Positions 30,019-38,280 of a stretch of DNA of 38,280 nt are shown here, piece by piece. Below the pieces are notes generated by a model. That model saw only the letters and a program-made list of their open reading frames with translations, was not told the origin of the DNA and did not search any database. The position numbers and the translations under genes are program-made. The DNA comes from Falciphora oryzae. Taxonomy: Eukaryota > Ascomycota > Sordariomycetes > Magnaporthales > Magnaporthaceae. The stretch is taken from contig JNVV01000045.1 in the NCBI GenBank assembly GCA_000733355.1, positions 25,913-64,192 on the forward strand. Reading direction: 5' to 3'. Positions within the stretch are counted from its first letter, which is position 1. Every line of letters begins with the position of its first letter.

Positions 30019-31746
30019 TTTGATGGAGGGGTCGAGGAGAGGTGGTGGATGTTAGGAGTCTGCTCGACGGTGGGATAAAGACAGAAATGGAAATAGAAGA
30101 AGACGGTAAGAAATAGTAAAGACAAGAAAACAATAGGAAAAGAGAAGGGAAGGAAAAAGACTGTAACCAAAAGGAGAGATTGATGTGTGGCAGAGGCTGG
30201 GGAGAAGAAAATCCCCCTCATCGAACGACGACCGAACCATCGCGACTTTATACATGCGCCGCGCATGCAGAGCGAGTCCATCGCGTTCGTCTCACAGGGG
30301 TCGAATTCCGGAGAATTCAAGGCCCTGCCGAGCCCCCCTGGGTTCCACAGCGCCACTCGCCCCTCGCCAAAAATACCACGTCTCTCCACCACGAACAGGG
30401 CTCATGTGGCTGGATGAGGCACCTCAAAACATCATCTTCATGCCTCGAGGCTTGGTGGTTTCGCTTGGCTTCTCGCAAACGAAGAGTCAGTCTAGGCCGA
30501 CCCAAAGAACAATGATCGTCCTCGCGTGAGGCCTCCTTGGCCTCCGGGCATTTTACGCAATGGAATCATGGGGAAACTGGCGCTGCCCAGTCGGCAGTTA
30601 GCGTTGCCAAGTCGAGCAGGCGGTGCTCAGCGCTGAGCTAGATACCGCCTGCAGCTAGGATCATGCAAAAGACCAAACCCGATCCTTCTTTTCCCATCTT
30701 CGGCTACCAGAAACCTGGATCTCGGCCGACGGACTGCATACCCAAAAAGCTAGGCCGCTTACTTTGGCGCCCGACCGACCCATGGCCTTGCACCCAAGCC
30801 TCGAATGGAAAGGCAACCGATCTAGGCGGGCGGCAATAACACCAGGTAACACCCTGTCATGTCGGCTAGCCTTCCGTCGGCAGTGGTACCCGGCAGGTGG
30901 GTGGCGAGCAGCGCAAGTGAGTTCATCCCACCTGCTCGCCTTGTTGTTGCTTGTCATGAGATTTCCCCCTGATCTCCAGCAGGGATCCCTTCCAGCACTG
31001 CCTCGCCGCTTGGTCGGGTGGCGTAAAGCCCCTGCGCTGTGTGTGCTTGATGCGAAGAAGGACCGGGAATCTCAACTCTGCTGTCAAGCTTAACCAACGT
31101 GTGGGGTTCGTAGGGCTGCATGACCAGCCGCTTGTCGCTTCGGGTCTCACCCTTCTTTGGTGGCAACCTCGACGAGCCTCCGTACCATCGCCACGATACC
31201 TTGTGTCAGGCTGCGACAGCCAGAAGTGGAGTCCAGTCTTAAGGAGCTAGCCGGCTCGCTATTGTTTGTTTAGAGATGAGGCCATCAAAGGTCTTTTACC
31301 AGGCACCGGTGTCGCCGGCCTCGGTAAGATAACACATAACTGGTCAGACATTTAGAACAACGGTCCGGACCAAGGGCCTAGGAGACCCCTTTGGACGTAA
31401 ACAGCACCAGCTCACATCCTTGCCAAGGCAACGGACGGGTATGCTCAACGTCCCATAACTCCTCAATGTTACCCCGCAAAGGCGCATCGGCGTCCGACGC
31501 GATTAGCGCGATGTCGGAGCCCGATGGCTCCTGCCAGACAAGTTGAGCCCCAACCCCGCACATGACTCTCCATATCCTAGGCCGGCTTCGAACCCCATAG
31601 ACTCAGCTTCAACCTACCTAGGCGCCACACGTTTATCGTTTATGCATTGCACACATATCCTAGGTGGTTTCATCACATTTCTCGGAACCATCGTGTCGAC
31701 CTGCCACGATCCAAACCACGCACGGCACACTGTGACCGCCTAGAAT
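30019..31746. other. Long intergenic region
   Basis: About 1.7 kb without a supported gene. It contains the leader of the EEP gene, a GAATTCCGGAGAATTC palindrome at about 30304-30319, and the promoter of the amidase. No LTR-type ends with target duplication were found. Confidence 0.45.
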
Positions 31747-33949
31747 ATGGCGGAGGAAGAGGCCGTAACCCCTGCGCCCTGGCAGGACACGGTGCGGCGC
31801 AAGCTCGACCAGCAGAAACAGATCATTGATGACTTCTTGGCCAGCGCCAAGAACGGGGAGGCCGACGCCAAAAGTCCCATTGGCCCCAAAACCGACGTCG
31901 CCGAGCTCCTTGAGGGGTTCGAACGTGGAGAACTGAGCTGCGTCGAGACAACAAAAGCCTTTATCCGAAGGTCAGAGGCCAGAAACCCGTGGAATTTCCC
32001 TTCTATCGCAATCTCTTGGATGGTCTTTGTTGACGGTAGCATGGATCGCACGATGAGGTGACCCGCAGAGCCTGCAAAACACACGAAACGGTACGCCTCC
32101 ACCCCCATGCATGCAATAAGACCCCTGAGCTCCATGACAGTCTCAAGCCGCACTTCCAGTGTGTTCTCAGCAGGTTGCTAACATGGCGAGCATCGCCGGT
32201 ATTTTTAGACCAACTGGTGAGCCCTATTTGGCGTGATATTGCGCTGGCTACGACTCAGAACCACACGCACAAGGGCCTGGAAGAGCCTGCTTGGCTAACC
32301 ACCCGGCCGTGTCTGAAAGCCTGACCGAACTAGTTTTTGAGGATGCTCTTCGTCAAGCGGCCGCGCTCGACGACCACGTCGCGAAGAACGAGACATTGGC
32401 AGGCCCCTTGCACGGGATCCCCGTGACGGTCAAGGACCAGTTTAACATCGCCAGCGTTGACACGACCCTAGGATATGTGGGGAGGTCTTTCAAGCCTGCT
32501 GTCGACGATGCTGTCCTCGTCTGGATGCTGCGCTCGCTAGGCGCCATCATCATAGCCAAGTCCAATCTTCCGCAGAGCATCATGGTACACTCGTCTCTAT
32601 CCAGTCCTCCGCTTCCTATCCATGGTCATGTGATGGGGCTGCTAACTCTAGGAGCTTGATCGACACAGTGGTGCGAGACAGAGAATCCTCTCTGGGGCTT
32701 GACGACACATCCGCTCCACAAAGGCTACACCCCTGGCGGTTCGACTGGCGGCGAAGCTGCTCTGCTCTCCCAGGGAGCCTCTCTGCTCGGTTGGGGCACA
32801 GATCTCGGAGGGAGCATTCGCATCCCAGCACACATGATGGGTCTATATGGCTTCAAGCCTACTGTAAGCTACCCTTCGAGTCTGCCCGGAGGTCTAGTGC
32901 CAATAGTATGGCCGCTCTTGACGCGCCAGGAGATGATCGCCAAGCTGATCCGACTGTCATCGCAATAGAGCTCCCGGCTTCCGTACAGAGGCGTTCCCGT
33001 ATCTACCGAGGGCCAAGAACATGTGCCATCTTCAGTTGGACCATTGGCACGAAGCCTCCGCACCATCCGCCTTACCATGGAGTCACTGATCCGTGCTAAG
33101 CCGTGGGAGGCAGACGCGCGCTGCACGCCGATCCCCTGGCGAGAGGACCTTTTAAAACAAATCCAAGACCGGCCCCTTGTGGTAGGGGTTTTATACGATG
33201 ATGAGGTCGTCCGGCCTCATCCGCCCATCTCTCGCGTCCTGAAGTCGGCCGTCAAGGCGCTCCAGGATGCTGGCCACGAGGTCTTTGAGTGGGACGCACA
33301 TCTACATGCCGATTGCATCGAGCTCATGGTACGCTCCATCGTCTGCTTCCTCCGAGGCCACTCTTGGATCAGAAAGAGCACGCTAACTTTTGCTTCCTGT
33401 CTTCAGGACCAGTATTACACCGCCGACGGGTGTGAAGATATTCGCAATGACGTCGCAGTCGGAGGCGAGCCTCTCATTCCACATGTCCAGCACCTGGTGG
33501 ACCGCGGCGACGCCATCTCGGTCTACAAGTACTGGCAGCTTAACAGACGCAAGTGGGATCTGCAGCAAGCCTATCTCGAGAAGTGGAACTCGCTCCAGTC
33601 TCCGGAATCCGGGAGGCTCGCGGACGTCCTCATCATGCCACCGATGCCGCACTCGGCGGTCCCGCATCGTGGATGCAGGTGGGTGGGCTACACAAAGGTC
33701 TGGAATCTGGTCGACTACCCGGCTATGGTGATCCCCGGCGGAAATATCGCCCAAGAGGACCTCCAGGCGGAGTGGGACTTCGAGACACGCAACGAGGTGG
33801 ACGAGTGGACCAAGAAGCTATGGACGGACAACAAGGAGGATATGGCAGCGATGGGCCTCCCCATTGGGGTGCAGCTGGTTGGCCGCAAGCTTGAGGAGGA
33901 AAAGCTCCTGGCGGCAGCTACTGTACTAGACTGGCTGCTGCGGAAGTGA
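31747..33949 (+). CDS. Amidase (amidase-signature family), seven exons with 8-nt microexon
   Basis: Exons 31747-31970, 32069-32090, 32209-32216, 32320-32584, 32669-32863, 32969-33328 and 33407-33949 give a continuous 538-aa protein. All junctions are GT/AG with matching phase, and CTAAC branch sites are visible in four introns. The 22-nt second exon and 8-nt third exon (ACCAACTG) are required to read RACKTHET-TN-CLTELVFEDAL, which matches the RRA....H..TNCLTE pattern of fungal amidases. The Ser-cisSer-Lys triad is intact: Lys123 in VTVKDQFN, Ser198 in TPGGSTGGE and Ser222 in GTDLGGSIRIP, with the usual 24-residue spacing. The downstream domain has YKYWQLNRRKW, LIMPPMPHSAVPH and GLPIGVQLVG. 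Predicted to hydrolyse small amides in the cytosol, as acetamidase or general amidase. Exact substrate unknown. Confidence 0.93.
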
Positions 33950-34308
33950 AGAGTATAAGGGCCGGGCCGGATTTAACGTGGCCAAGTTGCCCTGATTTTG
34001 ACGGGGTCCACTGTTATCAACCTTCGAATGTAACTCGGCCGCCTCCAAGATGAAGCTATTCGCGACAGGAAAAATTCTTCCGTGGCAAATCCCCAGCTGT
34101 TCCATGGTAAACCCCCAGTCACCCCACGGCAAACCCCCACCGGTTTAGCCGCGCTGCCGGGTCTAGTTACTGCCCTCCTTTTATCGAATCTCGTGTCTCG
34201 GCCACGCCCTAGTGTATCGACAGGCAGCCTTAGGAATCAGAACCGGAAACACGCTTCCGCCATTGTTCAATCTTGAGTACAGGTCCAGTGCTCTTCCTTG
34301 GTTTGCCC
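33950..34308. other. Convergent intergenic spacer
   Basis: 3' flanks of the amidase and the following minus-strand gene. It holds short tandem-like CGGCAAACCCCCA repeats near 34080-34140; no gene is seen. Confidence 0.45.
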
Positions 34309-35280
34309 CTATCTCGCTACAGGTCGGTCGTGAGTGACTACGACCTTCATGATTGCACCCTTGGGAACGGAAGGGCTGCCGTCGAGCCGGCCCTCGGCGA
34401 GATCAGAAGCTGCCCGCCGCATCGCGTCGACCGCGGCCTTGGTGTCCGCGCGCACCTGATCATCGTCCGGAGACCCAGCTCCCTCCGACAGCTCCTGGAG
34501 TCGTCCCAGCCATGCCTCCCACATCTCCATGGACATCTTGGCATCGGGCCCGTCCTCCCGCAGCCGCTGGCCCTCGTGACACAGGCTCAGCACGAACGGG
34601 GCCATGCCGTGGATGAAGAGCTGCGACACCGCCGAGACGGGGCGGGGCGAAACCGCGGGGGCCGGGGGCGCAGCGGAACCGCCGGGCTGCTGCTGCTGCT
34701 CCTTCTGCGGCGCTCCCAAGACGATGGGGATCCAGCGGGCGCAGCAGCAGGCAAAGTAGCTCCAGTCCCTGAGCTCGTCGACGCCCGAGGCCTGGAGGCG
34801 GGCGACGAAGGCCCAGACGGCCCTGGCGCGGTCGGCAGACGGCGGCGTGACGATCAGCTTCTCGGCCATGGCTGCGCGGAACGCGCCCAGGCAGCACCTG
34901 CCCGACCACTCGAGGTCCTCGAACCCGGGCCGTCCGTTCTTGTCCTCCTCCGGGTTGCGGACGGGCGGCAGGGCCAGGAGCGCCTTGAGGAGGCCGACGA
35001 TGCGCGGCTGCAGGCCCGGCAGCTCGTCGGCGGCGTCGGAGGCGAGGTTGGACACGGCGCCCATGAAGGACTCGGCGTTGTCGTGCGTCTTCATCTCGAA
35101 CGCGAGCTGGGACAGCCGGGCTGCCGTCTGCGGCGCGTCGAGGCGGCCCGCCAGGTAGGAGTGCAGGGCCTCGGCCTGCTCGATGGTGAGGTCACCGTGG
35201 CTCCAGCCGCTGGTGTCGTTCTTGTCCAGCATGGGGATGACTTCGAAGAAGTCGGAGAGTGCGGACTCCATTACGGACAT
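34309..35280 (-). CDS. Uncharacterised fungal protein, DUF3632-like
   Basis: A single exon of 323 aa from ATG 35280-35278 (MSVMESALSDFFEVIP); the frame is open upstream without another ATG. It is mostly helical: after LTIEQAEALHSYLAGRLDAP comes an alpha-rich N-terminal half, then FEDLEWSGRCCLGAFRAAMAEKL, RARAVWAFVARLQASGVDEL and WSYFACCCARWIPIVLG. A short poly-Gln/Pro/Ala linker (KEQQQQPGGSAAPPAPAV) and a helical C-terminus follow. The order of Trp- and Arg-containing helices resembles the fungal DUF3632 group, but the match is weak. No catalytic motif. An A-rich run of 16 sits 2 nt before the start codon in the transcript, an unusual 5' UTR. Confidence 0.72.
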   Translation of the reverse strand: MSVMESALSDFFEVIPMLDKNDTSGWSHGDLTIEQAEALHSYLAGRLDAPQTAARLSQLAFEMKTHDNAESFMGAVSNLASDAADELPGLQPRIVGLLKALLALPPVRNPEEDKNGRPGFEDLEWSGRCCLGAFRAAMAEKLIVTPPSADRARAVWAFVARLQASGVDELRDWSYFACCCARWIPIVLGAPQKEQQQQPGGSAAPPAPAVSPRPVSAVSQLFIHGMAPFVLSLCHEGQRLREDGPDAKMSMEMWEAWLGRLQELSEGAGSPDDDQVRADTKAAVDAMRRAASDLAEGRLDGSPSVPKGAIMKVVVTHDRPVAR

Positions 35281-35716
35281 CTTTTTTTTTTTTTTTTGCC
35301 CTTTGTTGCTGGTGGTGGTGTCGGTGAGACTGCCAGGCAAAACGGAAGGAGGGAAATATCGGCTGAAGGAGGTGCGGGGCTTGCACCTCGGGGGTAGGTG
35401 CGACTTTGGGCAGGTGCGCACGAAGGAGAGGGCAAACCTAAGGGGCTTGGGATAGGTCGATTTATCTCAAGCACACGCACACGCTCGAGCGCGTCGGCCT
35501 GGTGCGTCACACTCCCTCCCCTCGCGTTACCACTGACACCCATACAGAGCAAAGAATCTGCCTATAGGCCGCTACGATCCTGAAATGGTAAGACACATAG
35601 AGATGTGGACTAACCTGGTTTCAAATTAGCAAAGCTAAAAAAAAAAAAAAAAAAAAAAATAGGAAACGTTGGAATATTCATCATGATTTCGCATTCCATC
35701 CAGACACTCCGCCGCC
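35281..35716. other. Promoter region with homopolymer tracts
   Basis: Divergent spacer with a T16 tract at the start of the minus-strand gene and an A23 tract at 35637-35659. No gene is seen. Confidence 0.45.
35637..35659 (+). repeat. Poly(A) tract, 23 nt
   Basis: Uninterrupted run of A in the spacer, no retroposon body recognised. Confidence 0.75.
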
Positions 35717-36569
35717 ATGCCCTTATTCTCACTTTTTCATCGCCCGTTGTTACGGCTCTCCCCCACGAAGCCCGCCACTATTCTAGCAGCCAGCGTCTGG
35801 TGGTGGTGTCCGGGTGTTGTCCCGCCACCCCCGACACCGCCCCGACCACCCCCATCCAGACCCGGATCCGAGTCTAGTAAAGCCCCGGGCAAGACCACCC
35901 AAGGTGTGATCCCGGCTACCAAGCAGGCTGGAGCACCAGCAGGGGATGTTGCCGCTAGAACCGGCTCTCGTTGCCCTCCCCCATCGCCCGCTCCATTTAC
36001 CGTTCATAATCCGCCAACTGGCCCCTAGGAGGTTCCAGGGAGGAATTGTGATGATCCGCCCAGTAAGTCCTGGAAGAAAAAAAAAAAATCCCGGGGTGCT
36101 TAATATGGACTAACACATATGTAGCGGTTTACCAACCGGACCGTATCGCCAGTGAAATCGAGGCAGCTGCCAGATATCGGAACAAATACCCTCTTGGCCC
36201 CAACGGCCGTTTCCCCGACGGCTCTCGCCCTAGGCGTGAGGACAGGGAATACCATGGCTGACGTCCACCAAGTCCCAGAGAACAAAGTCCGATACGCACA
36301 ATGACAGACTTCTTTACGAGCATGCACCGGGTTCCAACGAGGCCAGGTTTCTGGGCCTCTGGTCGCATAACCAGTCTCCGAAAAGACTCAACACCAAACC
36401 CAAACCAGGAGAATACTGCGGTTACTCGCAAGGAAAACCTGTGGGAGCCGCTGCTCCCCCGGTAGTCTCATACACACCACCACAGCCTTGTACTGGACGG
36501 CGGCCGGAACGACGCGCTGGGGGACATGAACAACCACAGCAGGAACCGCCCCCGCAACTCTCTTTTTGA
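35717..36569 (+). pseudogene. Broken multi-exon gene of unknown function
   Basis: A frame from ATG 35717 (MPLFSLFHRPLLRLSPT) runs to TAG 36026-36028 and continues in the same frame after it with EVPGRNCDDPP. A canonical intron at 36063-36124 (62 nt; donor GTAAGT, branch ACTAAC, acceptor TAG) then joins to TVYQPDRIASEIEAAARYRN and KYPLGPNGRFPDGSRP. About 36243 the coding sense jumps by one base to a long frame, GSNEARFLGLWSHNQSPKRL to QEPPPQLSF, ending TGA 36567-36569. The stop, the frame jump and the A12 run inside the intron suggest a decayed gene or sequencing errors. The final exon is Pro/Gly-rich. No family recognised. Confidence 0.35.
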
Positions 36570-37841
36570 GGTGCAAGGAAATTCCATCATGAGAGTTAAG
36601 AGTGGTGTTTCAAGTCCAGCCATATCGATCGTGGGCCTTGGGGACGCTGTGGGCCAAATTCCACGATTGCGGGACGGCTGTGGGCCAAATTCTTTTCAGT
36701 TACTCCTGGTTTTGTTTCCTGCTTCAAAAACATGGAACGTTTCGAATCGAATTTCTCTTAAGCTCTATCCTCCCCCACTCATTTGATTTCATTTTCTTAT
36801 AATCACTGGGAACAGTTCTGTTCGCCCATAAATGGACGATGGTTTAAACAACCTGTCTCGTTCATTTTCATCTGCCAAGCTAACCCCGAGTTACTATCAC
36901 TTGTCATAGCGTACAAAATGTGCCAATGCGATTATTGTCTTGTGGTATGATCCATCAGCTGTCTAAGACCTATCTCCGGCTAATAAGCATCCTTGTTTAT
37001 GTGCTGGCCCTCAGCTATCTTGCCGTAACGAAACTCATCCCCCAGCACGTTGATGCCGATCTTTGCAGTGGCTTGGGCCCCGCCACAGTGCTCGGAAGGC
37101 CCCGAAGCAACCAGAGCATAACCCCAGTGAGTGATTCTGTGTTAATGTAGCCAGCTTGTTCGAAGATACATGCGCGCCTTTGAGGATGATGCGAGGGGCG
37201 GCGGAGGCCTTGCATTCACTTTCGCCTTCAGACACTCGCTAGGATCTGCGTTGCTGGCGCCAATTAGCTTTCGCTTTTCGGATAATTTATCGACGTTAGC
37301 CTGGTAACATTCAGCTCTATGTTAAAGATACGGTACTAAATATACCTACGGTGCTTTCCCGCGATATTACTAGTTTTTGCAGATCCATTTCCTAATACTC
37401 CCCGTAAGGGGGGAATTCTTAAATTCTTGCAAGCTACAGAACGGACGGTAACTTCTCACTAATCACTTCTCTACATTCGGTCTCCTTCCAATCGTCACTT
37501 ATACGACTCAGACACAGTCTTGTTTGAACAATACTTTTCAGTCCAGGATTCTCTTTGTTTTCTTTGATTCCATATAAGCGAATAATATTCTGGAAAGACT
37601 GAGGGGTCAACCGTCGCTGAGACCTCAGGGAACTCTAAACTCATGGTTTAATAGTTACTCAGCACGGTGAGTTACGATGACGACCGCAAGAGCAAACGAA
37701 AAGCCACCGCCTATCTCTCACCTATGTTGTGCATTCAGAAAATCGCGGCGCAATTGTGTGGCAGAAATTCAACGTCTAACAAGGGGTTTTGGTCATAGCT
37801 GTCTCGTGGCCAAGGTTATAGACGAACAGGACTGGGGGCCT
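36570..37841. other. Intergenic, no supported gene
   Basis: Short ORFs only, up to 76 codons. It becomes progressively AT-richer toward the element at 37842. Confidence 0.45.
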
Positions 37842-38280
37842 TAAGTCAAGACCCCTGTTTCGGGCCACCCCCCACTTCCGGCCACTCCTATCCCACTAAG
37901 ACGCATCGTTTTGGATTTACGATAATAAACCCAAATAAAATCGTACAAATGCCTAATAAGTACTATTCGAAAGCCAGTCTTTTAAACCTTTTAAATAATC
38001 TATTTTTATTTTTGAAAGATTTTATTAAAGGTAGGAATGCGGATTTAAACGTAAAAGTCCAAAATATATTTACACCTTTTTAAATTTACAATACTAAATC
38101 TAAATAAAATGTAATAAATATGTATGAAATATTAATCGAAAGCCAGGCTTTTAGGCTTTTTAAAAATATTATATTTTCATTTTTTGGATATACAATTTAA
38201 CCGAAAATCCTAGTTCGAAAGTAAAGGTTAAAAATATATAGTAATTTAAATAAAATATAAAGTTAAATAACTTTTTTAAT
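37842..38280. mobile_element. Putative Fot1/pogo-like terminus and RIP-mutated body (incomplete)
   Basis: At 37842 a TA dinucleotide is followed by AGTCAAGACCCCTG and a GGCCACCCCCC-type stretch, which resembles the ends of fungal Fot1/pogo DNA transposons. About 70 bp further in, base composition collapses to very high AT with stops in all frames, as in RIP-mutated repeats. The other end is outside the window, so element type and length cannot be proved. Confidence 0.4.
37917..38280. repeat. Diverged AT-rich direct repeat, period about 169 bp
   Basis: TCGAAAGCCAG recurs at 37967 and 38136, each preceded by a TTAC..AATA...AAATAAAAT block and followed by CTTTTA..C.TTTTAAA. The differences are mostly C/T and G/A, as RIP would make. 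At most a little over two units fit before the window ends. Confidence 0.65.

Noticed and set aside
29128..30078. 316-codon plus ORF antisense to the EEP gene
   Set aside because: Shadow frame created by GC-rich codons of the minus-strand gene, which has all catalytic motifs.
31580..31600. T-loop-like GGTTCGAAGCC on the minus strand
   Set aside because: The T-stem does not close and no D-arm or anticodon arm is found; not a tRNA.
20556..33949. Biosynthetic or catabolic gene cluster
   Set aside because: Deacetylase, GNAT, DUF1989, EEP and amidase lie on mixed strands with wide spacers and no transporter, regulator pair or core synthase; proximity looks incidental.
34273..35397. 374-codon plus ORF antisense to the DUF3632-like gene
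   Set aside because: Val/Gly/Arg-rich shadow frame without an ATG in place or any motif; the minus frame has protein-like helices.
1..38280. CRISPR array, bacterial operon or prophage
   Set aside because: No spaced direct repeats; spliced genes and fungal families show eukaryotic nuclear DNA.

Overview
This window looks like nuclear DNA of a filamentous ascomycete, probably a Sordariomycete. The genes carry short introns (62-123 nt) with GTAAGT/GTATG-type donors, CTAAC-type branch sites and yAG or AAG acceptors. The protein families are fungal (DUF7770, KRE9-like wall protein, multi-exon amidase). A dispersed single 5S rRNA gene is present, and the transposon damage is of the C-to-T type expected from RIP (repeat-induced point mutation). 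No database search was possible, so family names come from recognised motifs.

Left flank (1-4300) is a transposon graveyard. A Mutator-like (MULE) transposase on the minus strand has three in-frame stops, each explained by one CpA to TpA change. It is split by a 295-bp solo LTR with a 5-bp target duplication, and its reading frame resumes exactly when the insert is discounted. Its 5' side abuts a membrane-protein gene that has lost its start. A second solo LTR (548 bp, target duplication TCTAC) follows and holds two strong hairpins.

Centre-left (5.4-17.5 kb) has a large glycosylated membrane protein, an isolated 5S rRNA gene, an APH-fold kinase-like gene whose 5' end and upstream DNA exist as a second decayed copy about 1.9 kb away, a tandem pair of DUF7770 genes, a Myb/SANT-like gene, a tentative two-exon small gene, and a KRE9/KNH-like type I membrane protein. 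Region 17.5-20.5 kb is mostly non-coding, with the decayed exons of at least one secreted-protein gene.

Centre-right (20.5-36.6 kb) is gene-rich: a five-exon polysaccharide (NodB-type) deacetylase, a three-finger C2H2 protein containing an assembly gap, a GNAT acetyltransferase, a three-exon DUF1989 protein, a small Gly-rich LEA-like protein, a secreted endonuclease/exonuclease/phosphatase-fold enzyme, a seven-exon amidase that needs an 8-nt microexon, an uncharacterised DUF3632-like protein, and a broken gene near 36 kb. These genes do not form an evident pathway or cluster. They look like ordinary independent loci, several of them related to nitrogen or cell-wall metabolism.

Right flank (37.8 kb to end) turns abruptly into very AT-rich, ORF-free DNA with a diverged repeat of about 169 bp. 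It starts just inside a sequence resembling a Fot1/pogo-type terminus next to a TA dinucleotide, most simply a heavily RIP-mutated element running off the window.
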